This document shows, one piece after another, positions 1 to 8,872 of a stretch of 64,000 nt of DNA (its first letter is position 1; each line of letters opens with the position of its first letter). The notes below the pieces were generated by a model that was not told the origin of the DNA, ran no database searches, and saw nothing but the letters and a program-made list of their open reading frames with translations. Source of the stretch: Arthrobacter psychrolactophilus (GTDB lineage: Bacteria > Actinomycetota > Actinomycetes > Actinomycetales > Micrococcaceae); the NCBI RefSeq assembly GCF_003219795.1, contig NZ_QJVC01000001.1, positions 1-64,000 on the forward strand, given 5' to 3'. The translations under genes were made by a program, and so were the position numbers.

Positions 1-815
1 AGCCACTGGTCAAAACCACTGCCGCGAACGGTCAATCCAAATTGCCGTCTCTGGTCAGTTTAAAGTTGCAGCTAACAGGATTCCAAAGAAATCTGATTTA
101 CTGACGCCGCGGTTCTTCTTGGCGTCCATGCGCGAGGCCTTGATGACCACGAATCCGTGCGTGGCATTGCTGCGGTGTGTGACCCATATGAAGGTGCTGT
201 TGATTGAGCATTCGACGTTAGTCGTTGGATGACGAGCGCTCTTTCATCTCAAGCTCGTGCCGCCATCAGCAATGACGATCCGCCATGCAAGATCCGTAAG
301 TAGTTCAAAGCCGCTGGTTGGACTGCAGCTCACGACGTTCTATCTACTTTGAAGAGAGCCAGTAGGAGCGGTCCCCGGCGGGTAGGTGTGGCGCAGAGTC
401 ACCGATAGCCACGAACCTCGAAAATTGGGGCACGGAACCAGCTTCCTGTTTCGCCTCCAAGAGGACATCCATGAAGGCATCTCGGTTGAACGGAAAGAAC
501 GCTACCAACAGCTATACCTTGCAGAATTACTTAGGGCTGCGTGCTCAGTTCCAGCCCGGGAACAGCAGCGCATACGCTTCCTTCTAGGACTTCTCCTGCA
601 CCTCTCATCCAGATGATGCTCGAAAGCGTCGAGACGTTTCGTCCCAGTGCTTTACTCTATAGATGCTGTTCCTTCTCCATGGCGGCTAAACAAGATATTG
701 CTGGAGCCTAAGAAAGAAAACATTCAGTAGAAGCTAGCCCTTCATCGCCGGAAGTGCCTGAGCTTGAAGAAAATCTCGTGTTTCACGTGAAACGCAGATC
801 GGATGAAAGGTAGCT
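1..815. other. Gene-poor stretch, no gene recognised
   Basis: No convincing coding region is visible. Open frames are short (76 codons at most) and resemble no family I recognise. Base composition looks AT-richer than the rest of the window (judged by eye, not computed). The only functional element I can name is the parS site near its right end. It may hold decayed genes or a spacer downstream of the parAB region expected to the left. Confidence 0.5.
779..794. promoter_or_regulatory. parS: parS centromere site 1
   Basis: TGTTTCACGTGAAACG matches the bacterial parS consensus TGTTTCACGTGAAACA at 15 of 16 positions; only the last base differs. parS is the ParB-CTP loading site for chromosome segregation and sits near oriC. 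It lies between the 3' end of the HNH gene and the gene-poor left end. Confidence 0.93.
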
Positions 816-2939
816 TCAATCATCATTGCTGTCGTCAGGAGAAGAACTACCTTGGCCTTCATCCGCTATCTCTGGATAGTCCAAGAGGTATTGGCCACTC
901 GCAAAATATTGTGTGCGGAATTTGCGCCTAACAATCTTCATGAGCCACTTTGGGAGACGGGGTCCTTGAATATCTGGCGACTCAGGAGGGATGTATCTAC
1001 CAGACGGGGATGTCCAAGCAACTCCTGATTCGGTCTTGCTAGGAGTCCAGCCACGAAGACGAATGGCTGCCCGTTCCGGAGTTTGATCGCTGCGATGGTG
1101 ACCCGATCGAGTGCGGTCGTCCTTGAAGTGCTTGAGCTGGTGATGGTGTTTACACAGACATTCAAGGTTATCGAAGATGGTCAGTCCACCGCTTCCAAAT
1201 CTTCTGATGTGGTCAACTTCGGTGTACGCCGCCTTAGCCGTGCAGCCTGGGAACTGACAGTATTCGTCCCTGATACGCAGCATGGTGCGCATTGCTTTGG
1301 TGATGCGATACTGCTGCGGAGCGCAATCAAGTGGCTTGTTGCTTATCGGATCGGTGATAACGCGGTACAAGCTGGGCGCCTGATCCATGAGGCGTTTGGC
1401 AACATCCATGCTGATCGGGCCGGCACCTTCCATCCATGCTGGTTCATTTGTAGAACCCAAAAGTGATAACAGCGGAACCACGACGATTGGCATCGCTTGG
1501 GGGAGCGGCGGCCATCGTTCCGCAGAGGGTGCAAAAAATGCGGATGATGACGCAGTTTTCCCCTCAGTCGATGAGCCCATTTGAGCGGAGGGGTACCCCG
1601 GGCCTTGAGCAGGGGAATTACTTTGCAGCTGCGGCATGGGAAGCAGTTGTGGCGGGTTGGCAGTGTCAATCCAATCCGGGCCATTCCTAATATCTGGTTC
1701 CCGAAAAGCAGGCTCGCTGTAGTCGGGATCTTCGAAGCTTGGAAGTTGATTAGCTGCAAATATCATCTCACCACGGCCTGGGTCGGGGAACGCCCCCTCG
1801 GAACAAAGTTCAGCTTCGGACGGCAGAAGTCTGGAGAGCTCTTCCTCGACGTCGTCATATGAATCTGACACGTAGCTGAGCTGTGCCGGGATCTCAGAAC
1901 CACAATCAGTCGAGCCGGAAGTCACTGCCTTGGAAGATCCCTCATTTGAGGCAGGAGCAGGAACAATCGCTTCAGCAAGGGCAGGCGTGGGTGGTGCGTA
2001 GATGTTGTTCTGTGCCATGGACTGATTCAGCAAGAGCGTCGCCGCAACATCCGCACGAAGCTGTTTAAGAGTCCGTTCTTCATGAACGCCTTGCGCCGCT
2101 TGAGCGGTGAGGGTGCACTGATCCCAGATACCTTCCACGGTTGGCGACGGTGCGTAGAGGCTAAGCCACGACATGCCATCCCGGGCTCGACTCACCTGCA
2201 GGGATCTATTCGAATAAGCCTGCAGGGTCCGTGGAGTGATGGTTTCGGGATAAGACCGCTCCCTTAGCCGACGAGCCTTCTCCCGAAAACTTGGCAAAGT
2301 AGCATTCTGCGCCTTCGTTAAAAGTATGGATTCAAAGGAATCAATAGTCTCGGCAGCTATACCGGCGGTGCGTAGAAGCTCGCATTCTTCGACAATAATG
2401 AACGCGTAATCCCAAGCGACTTCACCGTCGTTCATCCCGCGCAACGTTGCAGGGCACTGCCGGACAAGGGCGGTGGCGGCCTGAATCAATCGATTAGCGA
2501 CGCCTTCAGGTATCTGAAGAACGGCCGCGATTTCCGCTCGAATGCCGGTGAGGGCCGTCTGCCGTTGCCACCCATCAAGGGCGAGTATGCCAGCCTCTAG
2601 AAGAGCACTGGACTCCAAGCGTTCAATGAGCACAGCGACAAGTGCCGCACATTGATTTTGATGGCGCTTCATGGCGGCAATGCCATTTGTGCATTCGTCA
2701 GAAAGAACTCGGGCTGCATCCATTCGTGACCAGGTGGACTCCGGAAGTTGCATGGGAGGCTCGCCGTCGGGCGAGGGGCTGAAACGTGGAACCGGTAAAT
2801 CCGGAAGGTCCTCAATGGTGGCCAGGATATCGCTGAATGCTTCGACCTGGGGAAGGGCCAGCTCAGCGATAGCGTCCGCCACACTCCCTGCGGCGGATGA
2901 AGCATCCCGAGCAAACGGGAAATTCATTGAACTGCCCAT
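816..2939 (-). CDS. DUF222 / HNH endonuclease-domain protein
   Basis: The 707-residue protein begins with an alpha-helical DUF222 region (about residues 60-330), then a long low-complexity acidic and proline-rich linker (about 340-500). Near residues 580-640 is a C-terminal HNH nuclease domain, with a cysteine pair around CQFPGC, a VDHI motif and an HHHQLKH motif, so the His-Asn-His site looks intact. Such proteins are abundant in Arthrobacter and other Actinobacteria; their role is unproven and a selfish or repeat-family origin is often suspected. The linker is longer than usual. It is bracketed by two parS sites in a stretch that looks lower in GC, which fits later insertion beside parAB. 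Translation may start at residue 1 or at Met5. Confidence 0.85.
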   Translation of the reverse strand: MGSSMNFPFARDASSAAGSVADAIAELALPQVEAFSDILATIEDLPDLPVPRFSPSPDGEPPMQLPESTWSRMDAARVLSDECTNGIAAMKRHQNQCAALVAVLIERLESSALLEAGILALDGWQRQTALTGIRAEIAAVLQIPEGVANRLIQAATALVRQCPATLRGMNDGEVAWDYAFIIVEECELLRTAGIAAETIDSFESILLTKAQNATLPSFREKARRLRERSYPETITPRTLQAYSNRSLQVSRARDGMSWLSLYAPSPTVEGIWDQCTLTAQAAQGVHEERTLKQLRADVAATLLLNQSMAQNNIYAPPTPALAEAIVPAPASNEGSSKAVTSGSTDCGSEIPAQLSYVSDSYDDVEEELSRLLPSEAELCSEGAFPDPGRGEMIFAANQLPSFEDPDYSEPAFREPDIRNGPDWIDTANPPQLLPMPQLQSNSPAQGPGYPSAQMGSSTEGKTASSSAFFAPSAERWPPLPQAMPIVVVPLLSLLGSTNEPAWMEGAGPISMDVAKRLMDQAPSLYRVITDPISNKPLDCAPQQYRITKAMRTMLRIRDEYCQFPGCTAKAAYTEVDHIRRFGSGGLTIFDNLECLCKHHHQLKHFKDDRTRSGHHRSDQTPERAAIRLRGWTPSKTESGVAWTSPSGRYIPPESPDIQGPRLPKWLMKIVRRKFRTQYFASGQYLLDYPEIADEGQGSSSPDDSNDD

Positions 2940-3066
2940 ATTCCAATTTTAGTACTGGCATTCTAGAGAGTCAATAGAAAGTTCAAAACATTGAACATTA
3001 GTACAGTCACCCCAAGGGCAAGAGGATGCCTGCCAGTGACGGCGCATAAACACATGAAGCTCGCGA

Positions 3067-3082
3067 AGTTTCACGTGAAACT
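3067..3082. promoter_or_regulatory. parS: parS centromere site 2
   Basis: AGTTTCACGTGAAACT is a perfect 16-bp palindrome that matches the parS consensus at 14 of 16 positions (only the two outer bases differ). It lies in the 331-bp gap between the HNH gene and trxA. Apart from this site and the trxA terminator I see nothing else in that gap. Confidence 0.88.
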
Positions 3083-3194
3083 GAGTCGGGATCTTGAAAT
3101 TAGCTAATAAGGAAGGAAAAGTACCCTTCCAGCAAGGAATCGACAAGAAATTTTTGACGCTTAGGATCAATCTGGGGGAAGTTGAAATACGCTC

Positions 3195-3230
3195 AAAAAG
3201 TTGTGGGCCAGACAATGTCTGGCCCACAAC
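3195..3230 (-). terminator. Rho-independent terminator of trxBA
   Basis: A perfect 15-bp inverted repeat (arms 3200-3214 and 3216-3230, sharing GTTGTGGGCCAGACA and its complement) is followed on the minus strand by a run of five T. It sits 40 bp downstream of the trxA stop codon, the right place and polarity to end the trxB-trxA transcript. Confidence 0.9.
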
Positions 3231-3270
3231 GTCAATAATGCAAGATGCCACTAAGTGGCATCCGCAGCTC

Positions 3271-3597
3271 CTACTTCAGAACGTCTGCAAATTCCTTTTC
3301 AAAGTACTGCTTGGGGCGTGCGCCGATGACGGTGCTGGTAACCTCGCCACCCTGGAACAGGTAAACGGCGGGGATTGAGGTGATTCCGTACTTCGCAGCA
3401 ATTGCGGGGTTGGCGTCGACATCAACCTTAACAACCTCGACCTTGTCCGAGTAGTCCACTGAGATCTCATCAAGGATGGGACCAAGCTTGCGGCACGGAC
3501 CGCACCATTCTGCCCAGAAGTCCACGATGACGGGCTTCTCAGACTTAAGGACTGCTTCGTCAAACGTTGCGTCAGTTGCGCTCTTTGCGTTGCTCAT
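3271..3597 (-). CDS. trxA: Thioredoxin
   Basis: This is a 108-residue cytoplasmic thioredoxin of normal family length. The redox motif WCGPC sits at about residues 31-35 after a VIVDFWAEW strand, and a cis-proline loop (TSIPAV) follows near residue 75. It reduces protein disulfides and is itself re-reduced by thioredoxin reductase, whose gene lies 16 bp upstream on the same strand, so the two form a trxB-trxA operon. The operon is bounded by a SigR-like promoter upstream and a strong terminator downstream, which implies induction by thiol-oxidative stress. Confidence 0.97.
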   Translation of the reverse strand: MSNAKSATDATFDEAVLKSEKPVIVDFWAEWCGPCRKLGPILDEISVDYSDKVEVVKVDVDANPAIAAKYGITSIPAVYLFQGGEVTSTVIGARPKQYFEKEFADVLK

Positions 3598-3613
3598 GGC
3601 GAACTACTTTCTC

Positions 3614-4570
3614 TTAGGAATTCTGTTGGGCTAGGAAGTGCTCCACGTCAAGCGCAGCGGCACAACCGGAACCGGCAGCCGTGATGGCCTGACGGTAGGT
3701 GGAGTCAATAACATCGCCGGCGGCAAAAACGCCGGGCAGGCTGGTCTTGGAAGTGCGTCCCTCTACGGCAATAGTTCCGGCCTCGGTAAGTTCAAGTACT
3801 CCCTTGACCAGATCCACACGAGGGTCGTTTCCAATGGCAACGAACACGCCTGTTACTGCAAGTTCGCTCTTCTCACCAGTGACCAGGTTGTTCAGCTGAA
3901 GGCCGGTGACCTTAGCATCGCCTTCAACAGCAACAACTTCAGAGTTCCAAACGAACTTGATCTTCGGATGGTTCAAGGCGCGATCGGCCATGATCTTGGA
4001 CGCGCGCAGTGTGTCGCGGCGGTGGACCACGGTTACAAAGTCGGCAAATTTCGTCAGGAAGATTGCTTCTTCCATTGCGGAGTCGCCACCGCCGATCACG
4101 GCAATGTTGTGACCCTTGAAGAAGAATCCGTCGCAGGTGGCACAAGAGCTGACGCCGTGGCCAACTAGACGCTTTTCACCCTCTACGCCGAGCTCACGGT
4201 AAGCGGAGCCGGTGGAAAGGATAACGGTGCGGGCCTTGAATTCCTGGCCGTCAGCCAAAGTGACCGTCTTGATTTCGCCCTCAAGTTCGACCGACGTGAC
4301 GTCGTCGTACATGATCTCGGTGCCAAACTTCTCAGCCTGAGTACCCAGGTTTTCCATGAGGTCGGGGCCCATGATGCCTTCGGGGAATCCGGGGAAGTTC
4401 TCGACTTCGGTGGTGTTCATGAGTTCACCACCGGCGGTAACGGAACCGGCGATCATGAGCGGCTTGAGGTCCGCGCGCGCGGTGTAGATCGCAGCGGTGT
4501 AACCTGCGGGACCAGATCCTACGATGATGACGTCACGGACATCGCTTACGGGGGTGGCTTGCGTGCTCAC
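3614..4570 (-). CDS. trxB: Thioredoxin-disulfide reductase
   Basis: This is a 318-residue FAD- and NADPH-dependent reductase of standard bacterial length. The FAD Rossmann motif GSGPAGYTA is at about residue 18, the redox-active CATC is near residue 143, the NADPH motif GGGDSA follows near residue 160, and the C-terminal GDV segment (AAGDVID) binds FAD. It passes electrons from NADPH to TrxA, encoded just downstream. A GGAAT-N18-GTT promoter lies about 70 bp upstream of the start codon, as in the SigR-controlled trxBA operon of Streptomyces. Confidence 0.97.
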   Translation of the reverse strand: MSTQATPVSDVRDVIIVGSGPAGYTAAIYTARADLKPLMIAGSVTAGGELMNTTEVENFPGFPEGIMGPDLMENLGTQAEKFGTEIMYDDVTSVELEGEIKTVTLADGQEFKARTVILSTGSAYRELGVEGEKRLVGHGVSSCATCDGFFFKGHNIAVIGGGDSAMEEAIFLTKFADFVTVVHRRDTLRASKIMADRALNHPKIKFVWNSEVVAVEGDAKVTGLQLNNLVTGEKSELAVTGVFVAIGNDPRVDLVKGVLELTEAGTIAVEGRTSKTSLPGVFAAGDVIDSTYRQAITAAGSGCAAALDVEHFLAQQNS

Positions 4571-4638
4571 GGGTGGGTGTTCCTCTTCCTTCTTGATGGA
4601 ACCGCACCAGGCGGCCCATTGGGACCTTCGATATCCAC

Positions 4639-4664
4639 AACCGGCCCGAGGGCGTGGTTATTCC
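4639..4664 (-). promoter_or_regulatory. SigR/SigH-type promoter of trxBA
   Basis: Read on the minus strand, GGAAT (4664-4660) is followed by exactly 18 bases and then GTT (4641-4639). This matches the GGAAT-N18-GTT consensus of the thiol-oxidative stress sigma factors SigR (Streptomyces) and SigH (mycobacteria). The predicted start of transcription is about 60 bp before the trxB start codon. A CGTGGT...ACCACG inverted repeat overlaps the -35 element (4653-4670). Confidence 0.8.
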
Positions 4665-4693
4665 ACCACGGCAATGCGCGGTGCGATTGTGAG

Positions 4694-6100
4694 CTACTTA
4701 ACGCTGATTTCGGTGATCTTCAAACCGTACGGGTAAGTGTTGAACGGCTGAAGTTTAGGTAGCTCTGTGAAGTTGACGATGATGTATTTTGCCTTGACAC
4801 CAGAAGCTGCGGTCAACGTGAAATCAGGGGCGCTGAAGGAGCCGCTGCCAATCTTTGTCGCTCCGGCAAGTTCCGGTTGGCTGTTAGTCAAAATGTTGAA
4901 TTGTCCACCGGTGCCAGCGAGCTGATTGATCGTCACGGAGCTGATGGTTGATTCTTCGGCCAGCTCCACGACCAAATTGACTCCGTCGGTGAGGCTACCA
5001 AAGTTCGCGTCAGAGAATTCCACAGTGGGCCAGTACGTGGCCTTGTTGCCGTCGAAGGCATCCTTGAGGCGCGGGTAATAAGTCTCGCTGTAGTTCTGAA
5101 CGCCAGGGGCGTAGGCAGTGATGTCGGTGAGGTTCTTGACGACAGGTGTCACCGGAGCAGGTTCGGCGGGTGCTTCAGAAGTCTGCTCCTGAGTGGCGTC
5201 CGCAGTGCTTGCCGCGGAGGTGCTGCTCCCCGCCTGGTTACTTGAGCCACCAAATAGTCCGCCAATGTGCTGGACGGCAAAAATCAGGGCGACAATCAGC
5301 AGGACAGCAACGATTCCGCCAGTGAGTAGTCGCCCACTCGTGCGCGGGGCATTCTCGTCGTCGTCCTCGTCGTCGAGCAGTTCCGCTGCCGCATACTCCT
5401 CTGATGAGCCACGCAATTCCGCCGGGAAGGTACCCGGGCGGCGTGCCTCGACAGGGGCCTCCGCGGGAACTTCGTCGACAGCGTCATAGTCCTGCTCGTC
5501 CCAGAGCGTGACTTTCTCTTCCACTGGTGCCTCCGGAGCCACAGGGGCTGCCGGAGCGGCAACAGCGGGAGGTACGACGGCGGGTGTCGGGATTGGCGTC
5601 GAGGTCACCGCCGCAGTGCGAGGGGCCGGCTGCTTGGTTACCTTGGGCAGTGCTGCCGATGGTGGCAGGGGTGAATTGTCGTCGTAGACATAAGCGCCTC
5701 CGGAGGGAGCCTCATCACGGGCTCGGCCGAAAATTTCGGTGCTCAGCGTGTCTGTAAAGAAGGGTTCTTGGTAGACATCCTCGGCCGGTTCGGTGGGAAC
5801 AACGAGGTCCAATAGATCCGCAGGCGTGGTCCGGGACGCGATGAGGTAGGTGCTGTTGTCCTGAACTCCTAAGTCCAGAATCGAGACGTTGGAGACGCGG
5901 GTGCCGATGGCTACCTCACGCGAACTTTGCGTCAGATGCGCAGAGTTCTCAACGGCAGCAACCAATATACTGACTGGTCGGTTAAGGACTTGGTCCAGAC
6001 CGTCAAGGATGACATCGTTCTCGGCGGAGGCCAAGATACGTCCGGTCACCTTGTAGCGGCCGCCTAGGATGGAGCCCACATCAATAGGTTGTGGCACCAA
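4694..6100 (-). CDS. Membrane pseudokinase-like protein with discoidin-like C-domain
   Basis: The 468-residue protein starts with a region resembling the N-lobe of a Ser/Thr kinase (GGRYKVTG near residue 13), but no HRD or DFG catalytic motifs are present, so it cannot be an active kinase. A long Pro/Ala-rich acidic linker leads to a single membrane helix at about residues 256-278. The roughly 140-residue extracytoplasmic C-terminus (from DITAYAPGVQN) has the beta-rich pattern of a discoidin-like carbohydrate-binding domain. In Mycobacterium tuberculosis the same parts are fused to MurJ in Rv3910; here the gene lies 131 bp downstream of murJ on the same strand. It probably regulates lipid II export by recruiting phospho-binding partners (inference). 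Confidence 0.75.
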   Translation of the reverse strand: MVPQPIDVGSILGGRYKVTGRILASAENDVILDGLDQVLNRPVSILVAAVENSAHLTQSSREVAIGTRVSNVSILDLGVQDNSTYLIASRTTPADLLDLVVPTEPAEDVYQEPFFTDTLSTEIFGRARDEAPSGGAYVYDDNSPLPPSAALPKVTKQPAPRTAAVTSTPIPTPAVVPPAVAAPAAPVAPEAPVEEKVTLWDEQDYDAVDEVPAEAPVEARRPGTFPAELRGSSEEYAAAELLDDEDDDENAPRTSGRLLTGGIVAVLLIVALIFAVQHIGGLFGGSSNQAGSSTSAASTADATQEQTSEAPAEPAPVTPVVKNLTDITAYAPGVQNYSETYYPRLKDAFDGNKATYWPTVEFSDANFGSLTDGVNLVVELAEESTISSVTINQLAGTGGQFNILTNSQPELAGATKIGSGSFSAPDFTLTAASGVKAKYIIVNFTELPKLQPFNTYPYGLKITEISVK

Positions 6101-6231
6101 ATCCTCCTCTTAAAGCACGGGGCTGGTGCGAGTTATGCACACGAAGCCATATTTTGACTGATTCTATAGGAAAACACGGTAAATTCCATGGTTGCGGTCT
6201 TGACAGGCCGCTAGCAATTAGTGAAATTTAC

Positions 6232-8127
6232 TCATCTTGCGGGAAGCCGGTTACGTACCTTGGCCATGACAGGATTCAGCAGGGCATCTACCTCGGCTAC
6301 GCGCAGCTGTTTCAGGATGACGATGTAGACCACTGCCATGACAGTTCCCACTACGGCCAGAGTTACCAGTGCAGCCGGAATTGAAGACCACATGAAGCCA
6401 CCCGTCGTGGAACTGCCGAAGAGGTGCAATATGAGTTCACCGATGATTCCGGCCACCAATGCCGCGACGAGGAAGCGCATGTGCGCGCGCATGATGAGTC
6501 CGCCACCGTAATCTCCGAGTTTGGCGCGGAGGAAGAAGTGACTCACGACCGGTCCCAGGACATTCGTCAGTGTGTAGCTCGCGGCGAGCCCATAGATGAT
6601 GAACTCCTTAGGCAGGAGAGCTGCTGACAACGCAGCGACCAGACCGATGCACACCATAATGCACTGAATAACAAAGGGTGCGCGGGCATTTTCTTGAGCG
6701 TAGAAGGCCCTATTGAGAATGAAATTAACGCTGTAGAAAGGTGCGCCAATAGCCAAGATAGACAAGGTGATGGCTATCTGGCGAGCCACGACCTCTTGGC
6801 TACCACTGAAGAGCATGCCGAAGGGGCCCGAGAGAATGAGAAGGGCTACGGCGGCAAATACTGTCGCGATGCCCGTGCTCCGCAGAGCCCTCGCTATGGA
6901 GTTTCGAAGCTCAGACTGGTCGTTGTTGGCAGCCGCATGTGCCATGGCCGTAAACATCACCGTAGCGATCGACAAGGCAATGATCGAGTGCGGCATGATG
7001 TAAAGCTCGGTCGCTCGATTCAAGACAAGGTTTCCAGGAATACTGAACCCGGAGGTGCTGTCGTCAGCGTGAGGAAGGGTCGCAACGCGGGTAATGACAA
7101 TGAAGCTGAGATTGCCAATGACCATGGTGCCCATGGCCCACGCAGCAATTTTGGCCGTCCCTCCGAGCCCGGAGTTGCGCCAATCAAACTTTGGACGCAA
7201 ATTCAGACCCAGACGATGCACGGGGATCAAGAGCACAGCCGACTGAACAATGATGCCCAGAGTTGCCGTGCCCGCCAAGATCCACGTTTGGACAGGGGTC
7301 CAGTTATCTACTGTGGGCGGGTTCGCGGTGGCGGTTCCGGACACTGCAAGAAAGACCAGTAGACCGGCAATCGCCACCACGTTGTTGATAACAGGCGCCC
7401 AGGCATAGGCCTTGAAGGAATTGTGGGCGTTGAGTACCTGCCCCAACAGCGAGAACAGGCCGTAGAAAAAGATCTGCGGCAAGAGGAATAAGCCAAAGGT
7501 GATAGCTAGATTCAGGTTGTTCCCAGAATATGAGGTGAAAACACTCATGATGGGCGACACCAACACCAAAACAATCACCGTGATCGCCAACAGGCCGACA
7601 ACGCCCAACGTCAGCAGCCGTGAGATGAAGTCGGATCCTCTATCTGGATTTTTGCTGGCCTTGGCGATTTGCGGGATAAGCACCGCATTGAATACGCCGC
7701 CGGCCAGCATCAAAAAGATCAGATTGGGAAGCATGTTGGATGCCTCGAAAATGTCACCCACGACAGTTCCGGCCACCGCAAAACCAAGCACAATTCCCTT
7801 GATGAATCCAAGGATGCGCGATGCCAAGGTGCCGATGGCCATTGAGGCACCCGAGCGGGCTGCGCTGGGTGTGGCATTCGGAGAACCGTTTGCGGAGTCC
7901 TCCGCTACCGCCTCACTCAAGGGCGACGGTGCTCGACCGGCATTGATGTGGGTTGCGGCGGGCTGCAATTGGGTATGCGGCACCGCCTGCATGGCCGACT
8001 GCGGAGAAGCCTGGACAGCTGTCAACATGGAGGTATCCAAGCTGACTGGAGCTGAAACAGACCGTGGCGCTGCGCTGGGTTTCGGCGGGACAGAGCCCCG
8101 TTCATGGTTAGACATTGTTTCCATCAT
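6232..8127 (-). CDS. murJ: Lipid II flippase MurJ (MviN family)
   Basis: This 631-residue protein has about 14 predicted membrane helices from residue 95 onward and belongs to the MOP superfamily (MviN/MurJ). It flips the peptidoglycan precursor lipid II across the cytoplasmic membrane. The N-terminal 95 residues are a Ser/Pro/Ala-rich cytoplasmic extension, common in actinobacterial homologues and possibly regulatory. Two starts are possible (Met1 or Met5, MSNHERG). It sits between a NUDIX gene upstream and the pseudokinase-like gene downstream, all on the minus strand. No carbohydrate-binding or kinase domain is fused to it, unlike mycobacterial MurJ. Confidence 0.93.
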   Translation of the reverse strand: MMETMSNHERGSVPPKPSAAPRSVSAPVSLDTSMLTAVQASPQSAMQAVPHTQLQPAATHINAGRAPSPLSEAVAEDSANGSPNATPSAARSGASMAIGTLASRILGFIKGIVLGFAVAGTVVGDIFEASNMLPNLIFLMLAGGVFNAVLIPQIAKASKNPDRGSDFISRLLTLGVVGLLAITVIVLVLVSPIMSVFTSYSGNNLNLAITFGLFLLPQIFFYGLFSLLGQVLNAHNSFKAYAWAPVINNVVAIAGLLVFLAVSGTATANPPTVDNWTPVQTWILAGTATLGIIVQSAVLLIPVHRLGLNLRPKFDWRNSGLGGTAKIAAWAMGTMVIGNLSFIVITRVATLPHADDSTSGFSIPGNLVLNRATELYIMPHSIIALSIATVMFTAMAHAAANNDQSELRNSIARALRSTGIATVFAAVALLILSGPFGMLFSGSQEVVARQIAITLSILAIGAPFYSVNFILNRAFYAQENARAPFVIQCIMVCIGLVAALSAALLPKEFIIYGLAASYTLTNVLGPVVSHFFLRAKLGDYGGGLIMRAHMRFLVAALVAGIIGELILHLFGSSTTGGFMWSSIPAALVTLAVVGTVMAVVYIVILKQLRVAEVDALLNPVMAKVRNRLPAR

Positions 8128-8205
8128 CTCACTGCAGGCTCAAAGAGTCTTGATAGCGACTATTTTCCGAGTGTGGGAACGGACACGGCCAAAGCTGACG
8201 AAGCT

Positions 8206-8745
8206 CTAAAAGTATTCGGGCAACAATTCTCGAGCCAGATCGGTGATCCGACGCTCATTGGGGAAGGAGAGCTTCTTCGCCAGTTCGCCCAAGGGGATCC
8301 AGGCAACGTCAACAGCCTCGTGATCGGGATCGTTCTCAATGGTCAGGTGTCCACCCGTGGCACGCAGGAGGAAATGATGAACGGTCTTGTGAACCCGATG
8401 GCCACTGACCGTGAACCAATAGTCAATGCTGCCAAGTGTGGCCAAGACAACTCCGGCAATGCCGGTCTCTTCTTCAATCTCACGCACAGCGGCTTCGGCA
8501 TGATTTTCCACACCTTCGGGGTGCCCCTTCGGCAGACACCACTCCAGGCGACCACCGCGATTGATGCGGGCGATGATGGCAACTTGAGGGACGCCGTCGC
8601 GCATGTCAATGACGACGCCGCCGGCAGAAACCTCTTCAACTGTGGGTAACTGGCTCGGGGTACTCGTTGTGGCGGGCACAACCTGAGAACCCATTGCCAC
8701 AGGCAATGGATTCTTCTTGGGCGCGCGCGGCACAGGGTGAACCAT
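8206..8745 (-). CDS. NUDIX hydrolase
   Basis: This is a 179-residue protein when started at the ATG whose product begins MVHPVPRAPKK; the frame extends 30 codons upstream but that part looks non-coding. A complete Nudix box is visible: G, then E, then REIEEETGI (Gx5Ex7REUxEExGU), preceded by WCLPKGH. Such enzymes hydrolyse a nucleoside diphosphate linked to another group; the substrate cannot be told from sequence. Its position next to the CCA-adding enzyme and murJ is conserved in Micrococcaceae. It is divergent from the CCA gene across a 127-bp gap. Confidence 0.9.
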   Translation of the reverse strand: MVHPVPRAPKKNPLPVAMGSQVVPATTSTPSQLPTVEEVSAGGVVIDMRDGVPQVAIIARINRGGRLEWCLPKGHPEGVENHAEAAVREIEEETGIAGVVLATLGSIDYWFTVSGHRVHKTVHHFLLRATGGHLTIENDPDHEAVDVAWIPLGELAKKLSFPNERRITDLARELLPEYF

Positions 8746-8872
8746 GAAGTCCACTCTAGCTATCTTTGACCATGGATGATGACAGGGCCGGGGAGTGGTT
8801 TCCCGGTGTCTTGCAATAACGCCGGAGGAGGGCAATCGCGCGGGGGCAAAAGTCTGGCATCCTTAAGGAACC

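Noticed and set aside
366-587. Fragment ending TLQNYLGLRAQFQPG, vaguely like a SpoIID-type C-terminus
   Set aside because: Too short, and no other domain motifs; kept only as a hint of gene decay.
386-616. 76-codon plus-strand open frame
   Set aside because: No recognisable family, no clear ribosome site and atypical composition; probably chance.
2949-3251. 100-codon minus-strand frame upstream of the HNH gene
   Set aside because: It overlaps the trxA terminator and a parS site and has no protein-like features.
4631-4639. ATATCCACA, 8 of 9 match to a DnaA box
   Set aside because: A single isolated copy in the trxB leader with no AT-rich unwinding region or cluster; oriC is not in this window by this evidence.
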